DNA from: Miscanthus floridulus
Lineage: Eukaryota > Streptophyta > Magnoliopsida > Poales > Poaceae
Direction of reading: 5' to 3'
DNA length: 64,000 nucleotides
Assembly: GCF_019320115.1 (NCBI RefSeq)
Contig: NC_089591.1
Location: 21,740,502-21,804,501 of the forward strand
Position numbers and translations under genes: made by a program. Shown here piece after piece: positions 21,643 to 33,440 of this stretch (positions within the stretch are counted from its first letter, which is position 1; every line of letters begins with the position of its first letter). The notes under the pieces were generated by a model. The model made no database searches. It was given only the letters and a program-made list of their open reading frames with translations, and was not told the origin of the DNA.

Positions 21643-24600
21643 TGTAACACCCTAGTGTTAAGCATTGCATTTGATACTTGCATTTCATGAGCACATGCAT
21701 CATCCATTCATTCATGAGCATGAGCATATGAAATTTGATTTCATTCTTTATACATTATCACATGTGATGTTGATTATATATATGCATATGCTTATAATCA
21801 TGTATGACCAATGTATGAAATGGTCATGAGGTCATGAAAACACCTTAGACACATCTAGGATGGTAAATGGAACAATTTTTGTATTCATGACATGAACCAA
21901 TTTTGCTTCTAAGTGTTGGTTACTTTGAAATGCCATTTTCATGATGCTAGATTGACTAAAGTTGAACAGTAGTTTAGAGAGCTTGCATGGCTATGTGACC
22001 TAAATAAAAGTTGTAGTTCTTGTCATGGGTAACAAACTTTGCTTAAGGGTCATGAGCTAAATCAGTGTCTAACATGGTCAAATACAGCTCATAATTATCA
22101 ACAAAATGTTATTTTGTGACTTAAAATTTTTCTTAGTGTAGAATGCTGATTTCAGTTTCAAGGTACCTCACTTTAGAGCTTTGTAGTTAGAAAACCATTG
22201 TGAATTAGACAAAACTCCTTTAAGCAATCTTGTAGTACTCACATAGTTCTACAATTTTTATTAACGAAGTTTTTGTTCAATCATCATGGATTAGGAGGAC
22301 TGATTGCTTGAACTTGCTTCGTTAGTCGGGTTTAGTGGTGTCTGAACTAACGCTGCACGCGCATCGTGGCCGACTGGCATCAGGCCATGGCCGCCATGTG
22401 GAGGCCATCCACTAGCGTCAGGCCCACGTGTCAGGTCGGGGCTGGGTAGCAAAACCGAGTGACGCCGCTGCTCTCTCTCACTCGTGCTCACTCTCTCTAC
22501 CTTGCTCTCGCTCATGCTCTTACCGCGCCAGAGCGATACCGAGCACCATCACCCCTACCACCGACCTCCATCGAGCTTGCTCACCGTTGCCACCACACCA
22601 TTGTCCTATTGCTCATGCGCACCACTAGGCCATCACCTCCTCCACCTTCCCAACCAGTTAGCCATGCCAATCGAGCCAAGGTAAACGCCTAAGGGTGTGT
22701 TCACTATAGCCATGCCATCGCCAGAGCATCACCAAGCTTGCGCTCAGTGTGGCCATGCTCCACCGAGCCATTTTGCTCGCGCGTTCCTCTTATTAGGGTT
22801 AGGTTTGAGCTAGGTCTAACTCAAGGCAAGAGCCTAAGAACGATGCCAGCCTCATCAGAGCAGAACGCTGCCATGCCGCCGTTGCACTGACGCCATCGTG
22901 CTGCCATGCATGCGGCCAGGCTTTGCTACTGCTCCACCGTAGCCACAACTTAACCCTAGATCTCTGCTATGCCACCAGGAAGCCGTAGTCATGTTCATCA
23001 GAGCTTGATGTGGCCGGAAATGATCGGTGCGCCACTGCAGCACCACCATAGCGCCATCGCTGTCCGCCTTTAGCGCCGCTGCTGTGGCCAACCACTATCA
23101 GGGGTTCACCCACTTAGCTCACTAGGTGCGGAATGAGGAGGGGAACACGTCGGTGGTGCCCTCATCGCCGGTGACCTTGCAGTCAGTGAGTTCTTACCAG
23201 TTAAAGAGCCACCCAACCTCGGTCTCACTGATGTGTGGTGTCAATTGACTTCTAGGCCCGCACATCAGTCACGACGGGGTTTATGGACCAGGTGTACCTA
23301 GCAGCAGACCCCGAGTGAATTCGATTTGCTTTATTTGTTTTCACAAATTTTGTAGCAAACTTGGAAAAATTATATCTTGAGCTAGGAGTATCCAAATGGG
23401 GTGAACCAAATTTTGTTGGATTCATCTTGAAGAGTACTATTTCATAAAAATATGAAATCTACTGCTTAGGGTATTTTTCTAGGAGAATTAAATTGAGCAA
23501 GATAAGTTCTTTTAAAGTAGTTTATATCTTGTAAAATGCATCACTTGAGCTAGGAAGGTGATAAAATTGTGATTCTAATTTTTCTGGTCTTGTGTTGACA
23601 TGCTCTAGATAGGAAAAATACTAAACCTACAGTACACATACTTGTAATATGGTCTTCCTATTGTAACATAACATATGATCATACAAATTTTTACATAGTA
23701 TTCTCATGCTAGGAGAAAAGTAAGAAAAATATTAAATCTATTGCTTGACACTTTTCACTATGCTAAACTATTTTTGCTAAAATAAGCATATGTAACTTGT
23801 CATTGTTGTAGAGGTAGCTATACTTATCCAAATGGCATGAAATTTGTATAGTAGACTATTAGGGTCATGTGTAGCCTACTGTAATTTTCTAGGAATTTAT
23901 TGAGCACTGGAAATATTTTCTTTGTAAGTCACCTTATTATCTAAGGAAATTAATAAATGAATATAAATAAATCAGTTAGGCTTAACCATGATGTTTTTTG
24001 TGGTGTGTGATGTATATAATCTGTTGATACTATTAGTTAGGCTTAGAAGTATTTGTTTATAGGCAACTAGTTAATTATTGTTTTATAATTCAACTAGATG
24101 GCTACATGTATAGTTTATGTTGTGGTGATGATTTCATGATGATAATGATCTTTTATGTAAAACTTGTTAATAACAAAGTTGTAGATAACTTACTTATCTA
24201 CCTGGTATTAAATTTTCATAGTCACAGGTCTTATGGTTTAAGAATTATGGTTGTTAGAAGTCTGCTGTCAGAAATTCTTGCTTTCTAGACAGATCTGAAA
24301 GATTGAATTGTTTCACCTAGATAAATGAAGAATCGCATTAAGATGATTAAAACAAAGTTGTAGGAAATTTCATTAGATTTCCAGAATGTCCATAACCATA
24401 TTATTTTGATGTATAAAACTCCAGTTATGGTCAAAACAAGTGGTTGTTGTCTTGCAGCCCAGAAAATGTTTAAATAGGTGTTTGTTTAATTACTAGAAAG
24501 AGAATATGCACCTACTCAGTAAAAGAAGTTAATATTGTTATCACCCAAATACCTTGCTGTTAAGAACACTTATGATCATGCATTTCATCATATCATATCA

Positions 24601-26310
24601 TCCATGTCATTACCTATGCATCCAGGATATCTTATTCGTGCTCATGCATATAGGATCGCCCGAAGGAGTAACCCTACTAGAATTCAAAGAATAGGCGGAG
24701 GACAAACAAGGGACACCCCAAACCACAGCTTCTGAAACAAAGGAGCCAGCCATTGACAAACTTCTAGAGTGCCCTGACCACCGACCCACTTCCTTTCTGA
24801 AAGGCAAGCCCCGGAGCATTCTAAGTCTCCCATGTTTTAGAAAATATCACTTCAGTCATTTATGTTTGATGCATTAGGTTATAAGAGTTGAATTGGAAAC
24901 ACTTGATGCATAGAACTACCTTGTTTAGAGATATACCTTTAACCCTGTGTAGGTCTAGGATTGAATATATGCTTAGCCATTCTTAGATCGGTAGAAGTCA
25001 GGTGATTTCCTGTCACCTGCGAAATATAGGTGGATACCAGAGCACGGTTGGCTATATTTGCTATCGTGGAAAAGAACCATGGGATAATGTAACTAGAGGT
25101 CTGGTAGAGTATATGTGTAGGTTGACTCATGTGATTCCGTCTGTGTTGATTAAGGACCATACTGTTGGAGGCCCTCTTGTTATTTTGAATGCATGCCTCA
25201 CACTTAGCTGTCTGGATAACTCGTTCCAACCATGAAGTCGAGTAGCTCAACTCAGGTCAGGCCTTGTTGTGTCAAAGTGTGCACTCTAGATGGTAGTAAG
25301 GATGTGTGGGAAGCCATATGTGAGACCAAGGGCAAGGTAGTCCTGATCGTCCTAGCAGCTGATTGTCCCTAGTTGTGTGGTGTTGATCGAACCCACAAAA
25401 TGTGGACCTTAATTGTACCAAAGGTGACCTAAGGCTACCATGGTTGGTAGACCTATGTTTGTGTTAGGAATAATAGCCCAGCTGGATGTAATCGATTCAA
25501 ATCACCATCTCTCCCGGATAGTGAGAAACTTGGTGGAGCCCCTTCATCGTAGTAATTGAACTATGGAATGTGATGGTTATGATGAACATGGAAAATATTA
25601 CACCATCTTTGGTTACTATTGTATTCTACTAAATGATATACCACATGTTTGGCATAGGTTAGTTGCTAATCTAGAGATGAATAGCTATAATCAATTTGGT
25701 TACCGAATTACAAAATGTATAGCTCAACTAGTGGCTTTTATGCAAAATATTGTCAAGCTAGCTCCACTTATAAAGCCTTGTATGATCCTTGGAGTCACTT
25801 TATTTTTGGTTTATGATGGGTAAGTCTAGCTGACTACCTTCTCGTACTCAGGGTTTATTTCCCACTTGTTGCAGATGGTACAGTCTATCATGGCAACAGT
25901 AAGAACTGCTTCTGTCCTGTTGTGGACGAGGAGTAGGACCCTGGGCATGGATTCTCTCATTAATTCATTTATTATGCTTTTGTGGTTGTAATCCTGAGCT
26001 GGCACAGTATTTGAACAATGATGTGAGATTTTGGTTTCAAACTTTAATTGCTTCCGCTACTATTTTACCTAAACTTGGTTTGTAATAACTTTTAATTGTA
26101 CTCTGATGTATGGAACTGTATTTGTGAACTTTATATAACATGTGATATGTATGTTGAATTATGTATGATCTTGATTGTATGTTGGTTGAATCAAGAACCT
26201 TCGTGGTACTCGACGGACTACCTAGTTTATATGGGCTCAAGTATGATAGTGCGATCGTTTGCGGGCTACTATTGTACTTATGCTCTTATAAATTGGACAG
26301 TTCTTTTACA
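21643..26310. mobile_element. Giant solo LTR (4.7 kb) with target duplication ATATT
   Basis: It starts TGTAACACCCTAGTGTTAAG and ends ACAGTTCTTTTACA. Both flanks are ATATT (21,638-21,642 and 26,311-26,315). No interior, PBS or second LTR is present. Removing it restores the protease frame of the minus-strand host. Its last 230 bases are homologous to window bases 1-208. The region 22,330-23,240 is GC-rich and holds only short chance frames; the rest is AT-rich and noncoding. The length and the TGTAACA start fit long-LTR Gypsy families, but the lineage is not provable. Confidence 0.94.
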
Positions 26311-26660
26311 ATATTAAAGCAGATTTCTCTAGCTCCAACATCAATCTAAGCACCAATAGTGCTCAAGAAAGGTCACTCGAGGATAAAGGGTTATTCTTTG
26401 ATGGCTTCCATGTCGAGCACCATAAAATCGATAGGGACAAAGTAACCTCGAATTTTCACTGGAACATCTTTGACGATTCCTACTGGGTAGCGGACTGTTG
26501 AATCAGTTAGCTGGAGCATCATTGGCATGGGGGCGAGATGTGTGAAGTTTAGTTTGTCGAAAATGGCCTAGGGCATAATTGTTACACTAGCCCCAAGGTC
26601 CCATAAGGTGTGGTCGAACTGCTGGGTCCCGATGGAGCATGTGATTGTGGGGCACCTAGG
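26311..26660 (-). pseudogene. Aspartic protease region, minus-strand Athila-like element (broken)
   Basis: On the minus strand the frame shows DHTLWDLGASVTIMP near 26,590, with Asp-Leu-Gly as the active-site triad in the form used by Athila-type elements. It is followed by MMLQLTDSTVRYPVGIVKDV and VPIDFMVLDMEAIKE near 26,420. After the solo LTR it continues at 21,642. At least three stops interrupt it. It parallels the protease at 41,500-41,800 of the plus-strand gag-pro element. Confidence 0.75.
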
Positions 26661-27781
26661 GTCCTTCTTCTCAGGTAGACGGTTGATTATAGCAGCACTA
26701 TGCTCTTCCATCAGCTAGACGACCTCCATTGACGATAGTGGTTGACGATGTCCTTGATGTACTTGGCGTAGGAAGGTACATGCATGACGTCCATTAATGG
26801 AATGCTTACATGTATCTTCTCGATCATCTCAATGAAATGAGCGAAGTGCTTGGCCGCAGCTTGTTTGTGGTTCCTTGTCAGAAATGGTAGGTAGTTGGTG
26901 TCAACAAAGTCTTGGGGTGCCATCTCATCTTCTTGCTGATTTTTTCTTTTAGTGTTTTCATTGAAGGTTCGGCCTCCTTTACGGTATGCATGTGTTTTTG
27001 TGTTTTTTTTTCTTATCCCCAGCTCTGATTGGAGACCATCTTTTTGATAATGAGTTGTAGGTCCATTGATGGTGAGGGAGAGAAAGGCACCTCCAGCATC
27101 AACGTCAACATGCCCCATCAACACAGGTGTTAACCCATCATTGAAGTTCTAGAGCACTAACCAGTTTTCTATCCCATGGTGCGGGCATGCCTGGATGTAC
27201 TCCTGCAGCCTTTCCCATGCCTTAGGAATAGTTTCCATGGCGTTTTGCTAGAAGTTGGAAATTCTTCCCCTTAGGGCATTAGTTTTGCCTATGGGGAAGA
27301 ACTTAGTGAGGAACATCATGGAATATTTGTCTCATGTGTCGACAGCTTTTCGGTCCTTGTAGAACCACTATTTTGCCTTCACTATAAGGGAGAAGCAAAA
27401 CAAGCGGAGCCTGATGCTCGCTAGTGTGACATCCTTGATGATGATAGTGTCGCATAGGTCAAGAAAGTGTTGTAGGTATGCATTCATGTCCTCACTTTGC
27501 AAACCACATAATTGGTTTGCCTGCACCATCGTAATGAGGCCGATCTTCAGCTCAAAGTTTCCCGCGCCTGTGTTGACAGCAGGAGCAATGGGCACATTGG
27601 CAATAGCGGAGATGGAATAGTTGTGGAGGGTCCTAACCATGATGGAAGTAGCACATGGTGCGGGGGTGACTGGTTCAGCTGTCGGTGGAGTAGTAGAAGA
27701 AGAAGCAGTGCTAGACTGACTCTTCCTTAGGAGTGACTCTGGGTCATCAATGAAGTTTTCTAGTAGGTCAAAACTAGGCAT
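26661..27781 (-). pseudogene. gag: gag, minus-strand Athila-like element (broken)
   Basis: It starts with MPSFDLLENFIDDPESLLRK at 27,781. It carries FELKIGLITMVQANQLCGL, then LQHFLDLCDTIIIKDVTL and IRLRLFCFSL, the Athila-type gag core, in the same order as in 40,230-40,430. After a stop the frame resumes as FPMGKTNALRGRISNF and IPKAWERLQEYIQACPHHG. A second open part (27,124-26,711) runs through KHFAHFIEMIEKIHV and VPSYAKYIKDIVNH, the spacer usual before Athila protease. I do not find the CCHC zinc knuckle that the plus-strand relative keeps at 40,941; the frame passes from GGAFLSLTI to a basic stretch, which suggests an internal deletion. Confidence 0.82.
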
Positions 27782-27900
27782 ACACTATCCTGTTTCCATC
27801 CATAATAGGAGAAAAACATGCAGAGTTAGCATGTATAAACAATGGCTACCATACATGCATATTATCATCAACCTGTCCTACTAGATTCATCAATCAATTA

Positions 27901-27921
27901 CCTTCCCCGGCAATGGCACCA
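27901..27921 (-). other. Primer-binding site (tRNA-Asp type), minus strand
   Basis: On the minus strand it begins TGGTGCCATTGCCGGGGA. Plant tRNA-Asp sites read TGGCGCCGTTGCCGGGGA, so two former CpG positions have decayed. This type is used by Athila elements. Its position four bases inside the LTR end fixes the strand of the element. Confidence 0.85.
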
Positions 27922-27925
27922 GAAA

Positions 27926-29090
27926 TGCTTGTTGGCATTTCTTAATGTCATCACTAAAAGTTAGTAATGCTGCTAGAAATGTCTTAATAATATATCTTAA
28001 TAATTTTTGTTATTTAACTGCAAGCGCATGTATCTATCATCGTAGCATTTCACCCAAAAGTATTTAGGGTATCGTTATTTTTATTTTCCGAAAGGAAGGC
28101 ATAATTGATCAAGACTCTGGTATGGATGTGAACAAGTTAACATGCTAGTAAAGTGAACCAATGTTTATAATAGGGGTAAATATGATATGGATTAAGAGAG
28201 TGGACACACACTTGAGCTTTCCTCATAGATAAAATAGAAATAAAGAATAAAAGAATAATCCTAAGTAGAGCAGGCATGTTTTAAAATAGTCATGCAAAGA
28301 ATAGTTAATGATCATACAAGTTACATAATCAGATTTAGTTCTAAGTATGAGATAGGTCATGAGGCCATTGAGTACTAGTCTCCCAGCAACCTCATGTGAC
28401 AATTTAGACTCTACACCCAAAGCGAACGTGGGGGATTACAAGGGACGCACAGGGCTATCACCACCTGCTGCCTGCCCCTCAACCATGGAGTTGGACAATG
28501 CATTCACCTGCTCCTATGTACCCAAGCACCACACTTGTGCACAAACAAGCAACCCACATTCCTCTGGGACTATGAACCTACGGATTGACAAGCATAGGAC
28601 ATGGGCACACCTAAAGGGATGATGAACCACCACCTCAACTTACTTATAGATCTAATTATATAAGTTATATGAATAATTAAGCATAAAGTCATATATGCTA
28701 ATCTCATGACATATAAACTATATGCTAGTTCATATGCTAAGAGTATAACATAAAGACTACTCTAGTTCATATGTATGACTATAATTATAAGTAAGGAACA
28801 AGACTTTGGAGAAATAATTCATCTTATTCATACCAAGATCTCTCTCCAAGGAGTCAAGCCCTCCAAGGTAGCTTTTCTTGCTCTAGATGACTACAAAAAT
28901 GTAGAAGTACAAGAGAGGAATTGAGGTGTTGCTCCAAATGGTGTGTGTTGGGAGAGTTCCCCATCCCTATCTATTTATACTAGTGCTAAGGGTGGTTGTA
29001 GAGCATATTCAGAGGAGATCCTGCATGCAACTATCCCAGCAGCATTAAATGAACTGCCATGATGAAGGTGGGGTAGAGAGGTGGTGTTGG
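27926..29090 (-). mobile_element. 5' LTR of the minus-strand Athila-like element, U3 end truncated
   Basis: On the minus strand its 3' end reads AACAAGCA, followed by TTTC and the primer site, exactly as at the end of LTR B (40,025). A minus-strand TATA-like TAGTATAAATAG lies near 28,971-28,983. The U3 start is missing: at about 29,091 the sequence switches to a plus-strand fragment of another Athila element. The small frames inside (28,223-28,622) are not genes. Confidence 0.7.
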
Positions 29091-29180
29091 GGGAGTTTGT
29101 TGATGTCTTGTCCCAAGGTTATGTCCCAAGTAATCCATCCTTTTGTCGAGGACGAGTAAAAGCCTAAGTGTGGGGTAGTT
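29091..29180 (+). mobile_element. 3' interior fragment and polypurine tract preceding LTR A
   Basis: TTGATGTCTTGTCCCAAGG to AAGTGTGGGG here matches the sequence just before LTR B (38,090-38,169). LTR A is thus preceded by the tail of an internal region, as a 3' LTR would be, and followed by a primer site, as a 5' LTR would be. This shows a tandem arrangement with an upstream unit almost wholly lost. The purine tract is AAGTGTGGGGTAGTT at 29,166-29,180. Confidence 0.8.
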
Positions 29181-30120
29181 TGTTGACGGTAGTTAATGGC
29201 AATCATAAACCATCAATATACCTTACATAAATGACTAAAATGGATCACCATCATAGACTTAGGGGTTTAAACTAATAAATTCCATGAGTTTTGTTGAATC
29301 TATGTTGTCAACAGGATTTAATTAGAAAACCATCAAGAGGACCCCTATTCGTCAAAGGAAATCACGTTAATCCGTGATGGTACTAACATGGGAAGATTAT
29401 AGAAGATTCTAGTGGGTACTCCATAGAAGCAGACCACCTATCTCTAACATGTGGGGCCAACTAGCCCCTCCTATAGGCCAACTAGGCAATGGGCCCCACA
29501 TGTCAGCTGCTCCTTGCTACGTTGGTTCACCACCGCCTTGAAGATCACATCTATGCCGTTCTTTTAAGTTAGTTTGATCTGAGGGTCCTAGATTGATGTA
29601 CCCCTATTTATACCTGCCTGCACCCCCTCCTAGAGGTAATGGTCCTAAGTTCTAAGAGCTATAAACCCTAATTTATATCTTCACCAGGATCAGAGCTAGC
29701 AATCAAGAGAAGATTAGTCCTCCAAGATAGGTTCTAGTCTTGTATTAGAAATAGAGAGATAGAGAGTGAGGGAAGAGTTTGGAAGAAGCGCTTGTACCCT
29801 AGCAGAATCAAGTTCATCTAAAGCTTGCTTCTAATATTTCTCTAGTAATCAACTTCTAATACAAGTAAGTTTCATGTTTATATTGTTCTTTAGGTTTGTG
29901 ACTCTTTTTAGTACTTTAATCCATGTAGCTCTAGGGTTATAATAGTATTCACAGTGTAAGCATGGTGCTTTGACTCGATTACTCATGGATGTACCCTACA
30001 CTCTAGATCGGTGGTAGCTCGCGAGGCCGACCCTTATAGCCTCATAAATAGACCACCTCCCATTTGTAGGCCGAGCAGGACTTTGTTACTAAAGGAAACA
30101 TATCCTACCTGTGTTTTCCT

Positions 30121-30260
30121 TAGTAATATCCCCAGAACTGAATAATAGAAGACATAGCTTACTTAAGTTAGAACTAGAAGACCTTAGTCATCTCCTTTAT
30201 ACTCCTGTTATCTTAAGTCTTATTGCTACTCTGGGTTAAGTTATACTTAGTTATTCTCAC
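30121..30260 (+). repeat. 140-bp direct repeat, left copy, in LTR A
   Basis: It runs from TAGTAATATCCCCAGAACTG to TTATTCTCAC and matches 30,702-30,841 with about a dozen substitutions. One equivalent copy only is present in LTR B (to 39,287). Confidence 0.88.
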
Positions 30261-30701
30261 TTTACTTTTAGTACTTTATTTCATTATTATTGCTCTACTT
30301 AGTTCAAGTTCTAGTTCATTATTGTTCGTCATTAGTGAGCTTAGGTGCTTGTTGCTTGGCATTAGTAGCATAGGTTATCTCATTATTAGTAGTCTTTCGT
30401 TAGTACTGGTTCCACCATCTCATTAGGGTACTTTGATCTCATTTCATGACAGCTTCGGATTGAAGTAGTGAGCCTATAGATTAAGCGAGGTGCTTAGGCT
30501 ATAGATTACCTATGGATACGGCTAGGCCTCCAAATAGATTGTGGTAGTTGGCAAGTGGTGATAGCCTTGTCCATCCTCTGTATTCCGACAGGTTAGGTCT
30601 AGTTATTAAATCATAGGGCTCGCGGTAGACCTTGTCTACTTAACTCTCCTAGTTGGTAGGCAGGCTGTGCCCTGAGGTACTAGTGCATTTCTCCTAGTCA
30701 T
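30261..30701 (+). repeat. Second-family LTR segment inserted in LTR A
   Basis: From TTTACTTTTAGTACTTTATT to CTCCTAGTCA it matches LTR B from 39,288 and LTR C from about 44,580, including GAGCTTAGGTGCTTGTTGCT, CGAGGTGCTTAGGCTATAGA and CTCTCCTAGTTGGTAGG. Past its right end, LTR A returns to the first family while LTRs B and C continue with CTTTTGTTACTGAAGGAT. Confidence 0.85.
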
Positions 30702-30841
30702 TAGTATTATCCCTAGAACTGAACAATAGAAGACATAGTTTACCAAAGTTAGAACTAGAAGACCTTAGTGATCTCCTTTATACTCCTGTTATCTTAAGTC
30801 TTGTTGCTACTCTAGGTTAAGTTAGACCTACTTATTCTCAC
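30702..30841 (+). repeat. 140-bp direct repeat, right copy, in LTR A
   Basis: From TAGTATTATCCCTAGAACTG to CTTATTCTCAC, the second copy of 30,121-30,260. The bases after it continue into the U5 end of the first LTR family. Confidence 0.88.
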
Positions 30842-30951
30842 ACATGTTTCCTTGTGTTCAATATTCTAGAATACTTTCTGGTGAAGTGCTACATTGCTAT
30901 CCGTGCGTTTGCGGATTATTCTGTGCGTTAATATATACGAACAATCATTTC

Positions 30952-30970
30952 TAGCACCGTTGCTTGGGAA
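30952..30970 (+). other. Primer-binding site of internal region 1
   Basis: TAGCACCGTTGCTTGGGAA, a decayed tRNA-Asp type site four bases after the end of LTR A. Confidence 0.75.
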
Positions 30971-31050
30971 ATGGTTGCTGAGTTAACTTCAAACCTAGCG
31001 TAACCTTGTATCATTATTCTTTTATCTTTTACTTTTCTTTTCTTTTCACT

Positions 31051-31900
31051 ATGGATTTAGAATCCACCCCTATCCAACAATACGCTGCACCTACGAGCAC
31101 ACCTATAGAGCTACCAGAATCCTCAAAGCCTATCCTAACACCTAGCTATGAGTTGCGCCCGTGTTTAGTCAACATGGTCTGGGATCAATCCTTTTTGGCG
31201 AAGATGATGAAATTCCTTATTCTCACCTAAATGAGTTTGAGCAGACCTATGCATGCCTATGCATTGTGGGCATGTTAGATGAAACCTTATGATGGAAGCT
31301 TTTTCTATTCTTTTTGACAGGAAGAGCTAAACATTGGTATAAGCAAACCATAGGGAGTAGGCAAGGAGACTAGGAAGCTTTGTGTTCTAGCTTTTGCTTA
31401 CATTTCTTTCCCATCTCTAGAGTAGTCAGCCTTCATTCAGAGGTTTTATCTTTTAAACAAAAAGGAAAATAATCTTTAGGCATGTCATGGGATCATTTTA
31501 ATGCTCTCATTAATATTGGCCCTGACCTTGACATTCAAGACCCCATTCTTCCTCAACACTTTTATATGGGTCTTGATAGGGAAACCTTGAAGTATCTTGA
31601 CACAGCTTCAGGAGGATCATTCCTACATGTTTCTGCCAATTTGGGGAGAAACATCTTACTAAAATACAAGAGAAGGCCCCTAAAGAAGTAGAAAAGAAGC
31701 TGCTAGAGGAGGAATCCCAGATAGCTGAACCAAAACTTTTGCTGAACCCATCACAAACTTCACCTATCCCAAATTTCAAACCACCGAAAAAGGAGGAAAC
31801 TCCAATTTTGGATTTCATGCTTGAATTCAAGGATGAACTTTTTGCCAAATATGGAAATACCTCATTATCATACTACGAGGAGACCCTAGAACCCTAGCAA
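31051..31900 (+). pseudogene. gag: gag of internal region 1, Athila lineage (broken)
   Basis: It begins with MDLESTPIQQYAAP at 31,051 and soon shifts frame. Landmarks in order: DEIPYSHLNEFEQTYACL, FFLTGRAKHWYKQTIGS (the gag W.. core) near 31,310, then MSWDHFNALINIGPDLDIQD from 31,482 and FYMGLDRETLKYLDTASGGS. At least six stops or frame changes are visible. It is a different gag branch from that of internal region 2, which shares no long motif with it. Confidence 0.65.
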
Positions 31901-31949
31901 ATCATCATTTCATGAAGAAACTCTTGACCCTTCTGAGCAAGTTTTCCTT

Positions 31950-32690
31950 AAAAAGACTACAAAAGAGCTAGTATCTATTATAAGCAATGAATGGTTAGAA
32001 GAATCAGACCTTTCCTCTCATGTAATTCATCTAGACTCACCTTCTATATCAATTCATTGCCAAATTAGCAAAGCTCCTTTTGATGCTCTTTATAATCTAG
32101 TTGTGGGTGTTAATATCATGTCTGCATCTTTTGCTCATGATTTATTGAAACACATGCCATGAACCCCCACAAAAAGTTGTTGAAAAACCATTTAGGACAC
32201 ATTCTCCTAAGTTTGGGGATACTGTATGTCCTCCCTATCTAGGTAAAAGGAACCATGGTTCATTTGAGCTTTTATATCTTTGATATCATGGAGTTCGACC
32301 TGTTGATAGGACAACCAATTGAAAGACTTATCCAGGAAGGACAAATAGGGAAGTTGAAAATAAGTCTCAGGAAAAACTTTAAACTTTCTTTACCCATTAC
32401 CCATTCTCTAAATGCTGAGACTAAGCCAATTCTTGAGGAAGACCAAATGGAAGAGGTTAAGGTTGCATCTATTGATGACTTGATAGAACCCAACCTTGAA
32501 GATGATGCCCAGTTCTTCATCGAAGAGGAAGACAAAAGTTCCATAGGGCCTAAACCCTTAGATGAATTGCTAGAACCACCTAAGACCACCATTGAGCTCC
32601 ACCTAAGACCACCATTGAGCTTAAACCCTTACCTTCTGGTCTTAGATATGCTTTTATCTATAATAATCATGATTCTCCTATGATCATAAG
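31950..32690 (+). pseudogene. pol: Aspartic protease region of internal region 1 (broken)
   Basis: SISIHCQISKAPFDALYNL and GVNIMSASFAHDLL near 32,045-32,150 mark the first half; the active-site triad is not clear (the normal Asp-x-Gly place reads NLVVG). In a second frame (32,255-32,683) come LSFYIFDIMEFDLLIGQPIE, the flap-to-C-terminal part, and an acidic linker EEDQMEEVKVASIDD leading to RT. Protease activity looks lost. Confidence 0.65.
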
Positions 32691-32699
32691 TGATAAACT

Positions 32700-33440
32700 T
32701 ACTTAGAAAGAATCCCTCCGCTTGCTAACTATCTTAGAAAAGCATCGCTCTGCCTTTGGCTACTCGCTCCAAGACCTTAAGGGAATTAGCCCTGCTCTTT
32801 GCACCCATCGCATCTCTATAGATCTTGACTCTATACCTTCTAGGGAGCCACTGTGTAGGCTTAATAATGCAATGAGAGAGGTTGTTAAGAAAGAAGTCTT
32901 GAAACTCTTACACACCAGGATCATCTATCTTGTTCTGTACAATGAGTGGGTAAGCCCTGTTCAAGTTGTGCCTAAAAAGGGAGGCATGACTGTTGTTAAA
33001 AATGAAAAGAATGAACTAATCCCCAAAGAACTATCACTGGATGGCGGATGTGTATTGACTACCGAAAACTTAACAAGGCAACAAAGAAGGATCACTTCCC
33101 GTTGCCCTTCATTGATGAAATGTTGGAGCGATTGGCAAATCACTCTTTCTTTTATTTTCTTGATGGGTATTCAGGTTATCACCAGATATCGATCCATCCT
33201 AATGACCAAAGCAAAATCACCTTTACATGTCCATATGGAACTTATGCTTATCGTAGAATGTCTTTTGGACTATGTAATGCTCCAGCTTCTTTTCAACGAT
33301 GCATGATGTCTATATTCTCTAATATGATTGAAGAAATCATGGAAGTTTTTAGGGATGATTTTTCTATGTATAGAAAAACTTTTGATGATTGTCTTGAAAA
33401 TATAGACAAGGTTTTGCAATGATATGATGAAAAGCACTTA
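32700..33440 (+). pseudogene. pol: Reverse transcriptase domain of internal region 1 (broken)
   Basis: Motifs in order: LEKHRSAFGYSLQDLKGISP, LNNAMREVVKKEVLKLLH, VSPVQVVPKKGGMTVV, then after a frame change near 33,040 MCIDYRKLNKATKKDHFPLP, FFYFLDGYSGYHQI, YGTYAYRRMSFGLCNAPASF. The catalytic box reads FRDD at 33,348-33,359; Athila relatives have a hydrophobic residue where this copy has Arg, while both Asp remain. A TGA ends the frame near 33,422. The wording LNKATKKDHFPLPFIDEML is characteristic of Athila. Confidence 0.88.

Larger units (their letters stand above)
29181..30947 (+). repeat. LTR A (mosaic Athila-type LTR)
   Basis: It starts TGTTGACGGTAGTTAATGGC, like LTR B (TGTTGATAGTAGTTAATGGC), and ends ACAATCA before the primer site. 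A TATA-like CTATTTATACC is at about 29,604. The inner part 30,261-30,701 belongs to the second LTR family (as in LTR C from about 44,580) and is flanked on both sides by the same 140-bp sequence (30,121-30,260 and 30,702-30,841). The left and right ends are of the first family. Confidence 0.85.

Noticed and set aside
30223..30426. Ser/Leu-rich small ORFs (also 39,247-39,453)
   Set aside because: Repeated only because they lie in homologous LTR sequence; hydrophobic composition comes from TTA/CTT-rich DNA.
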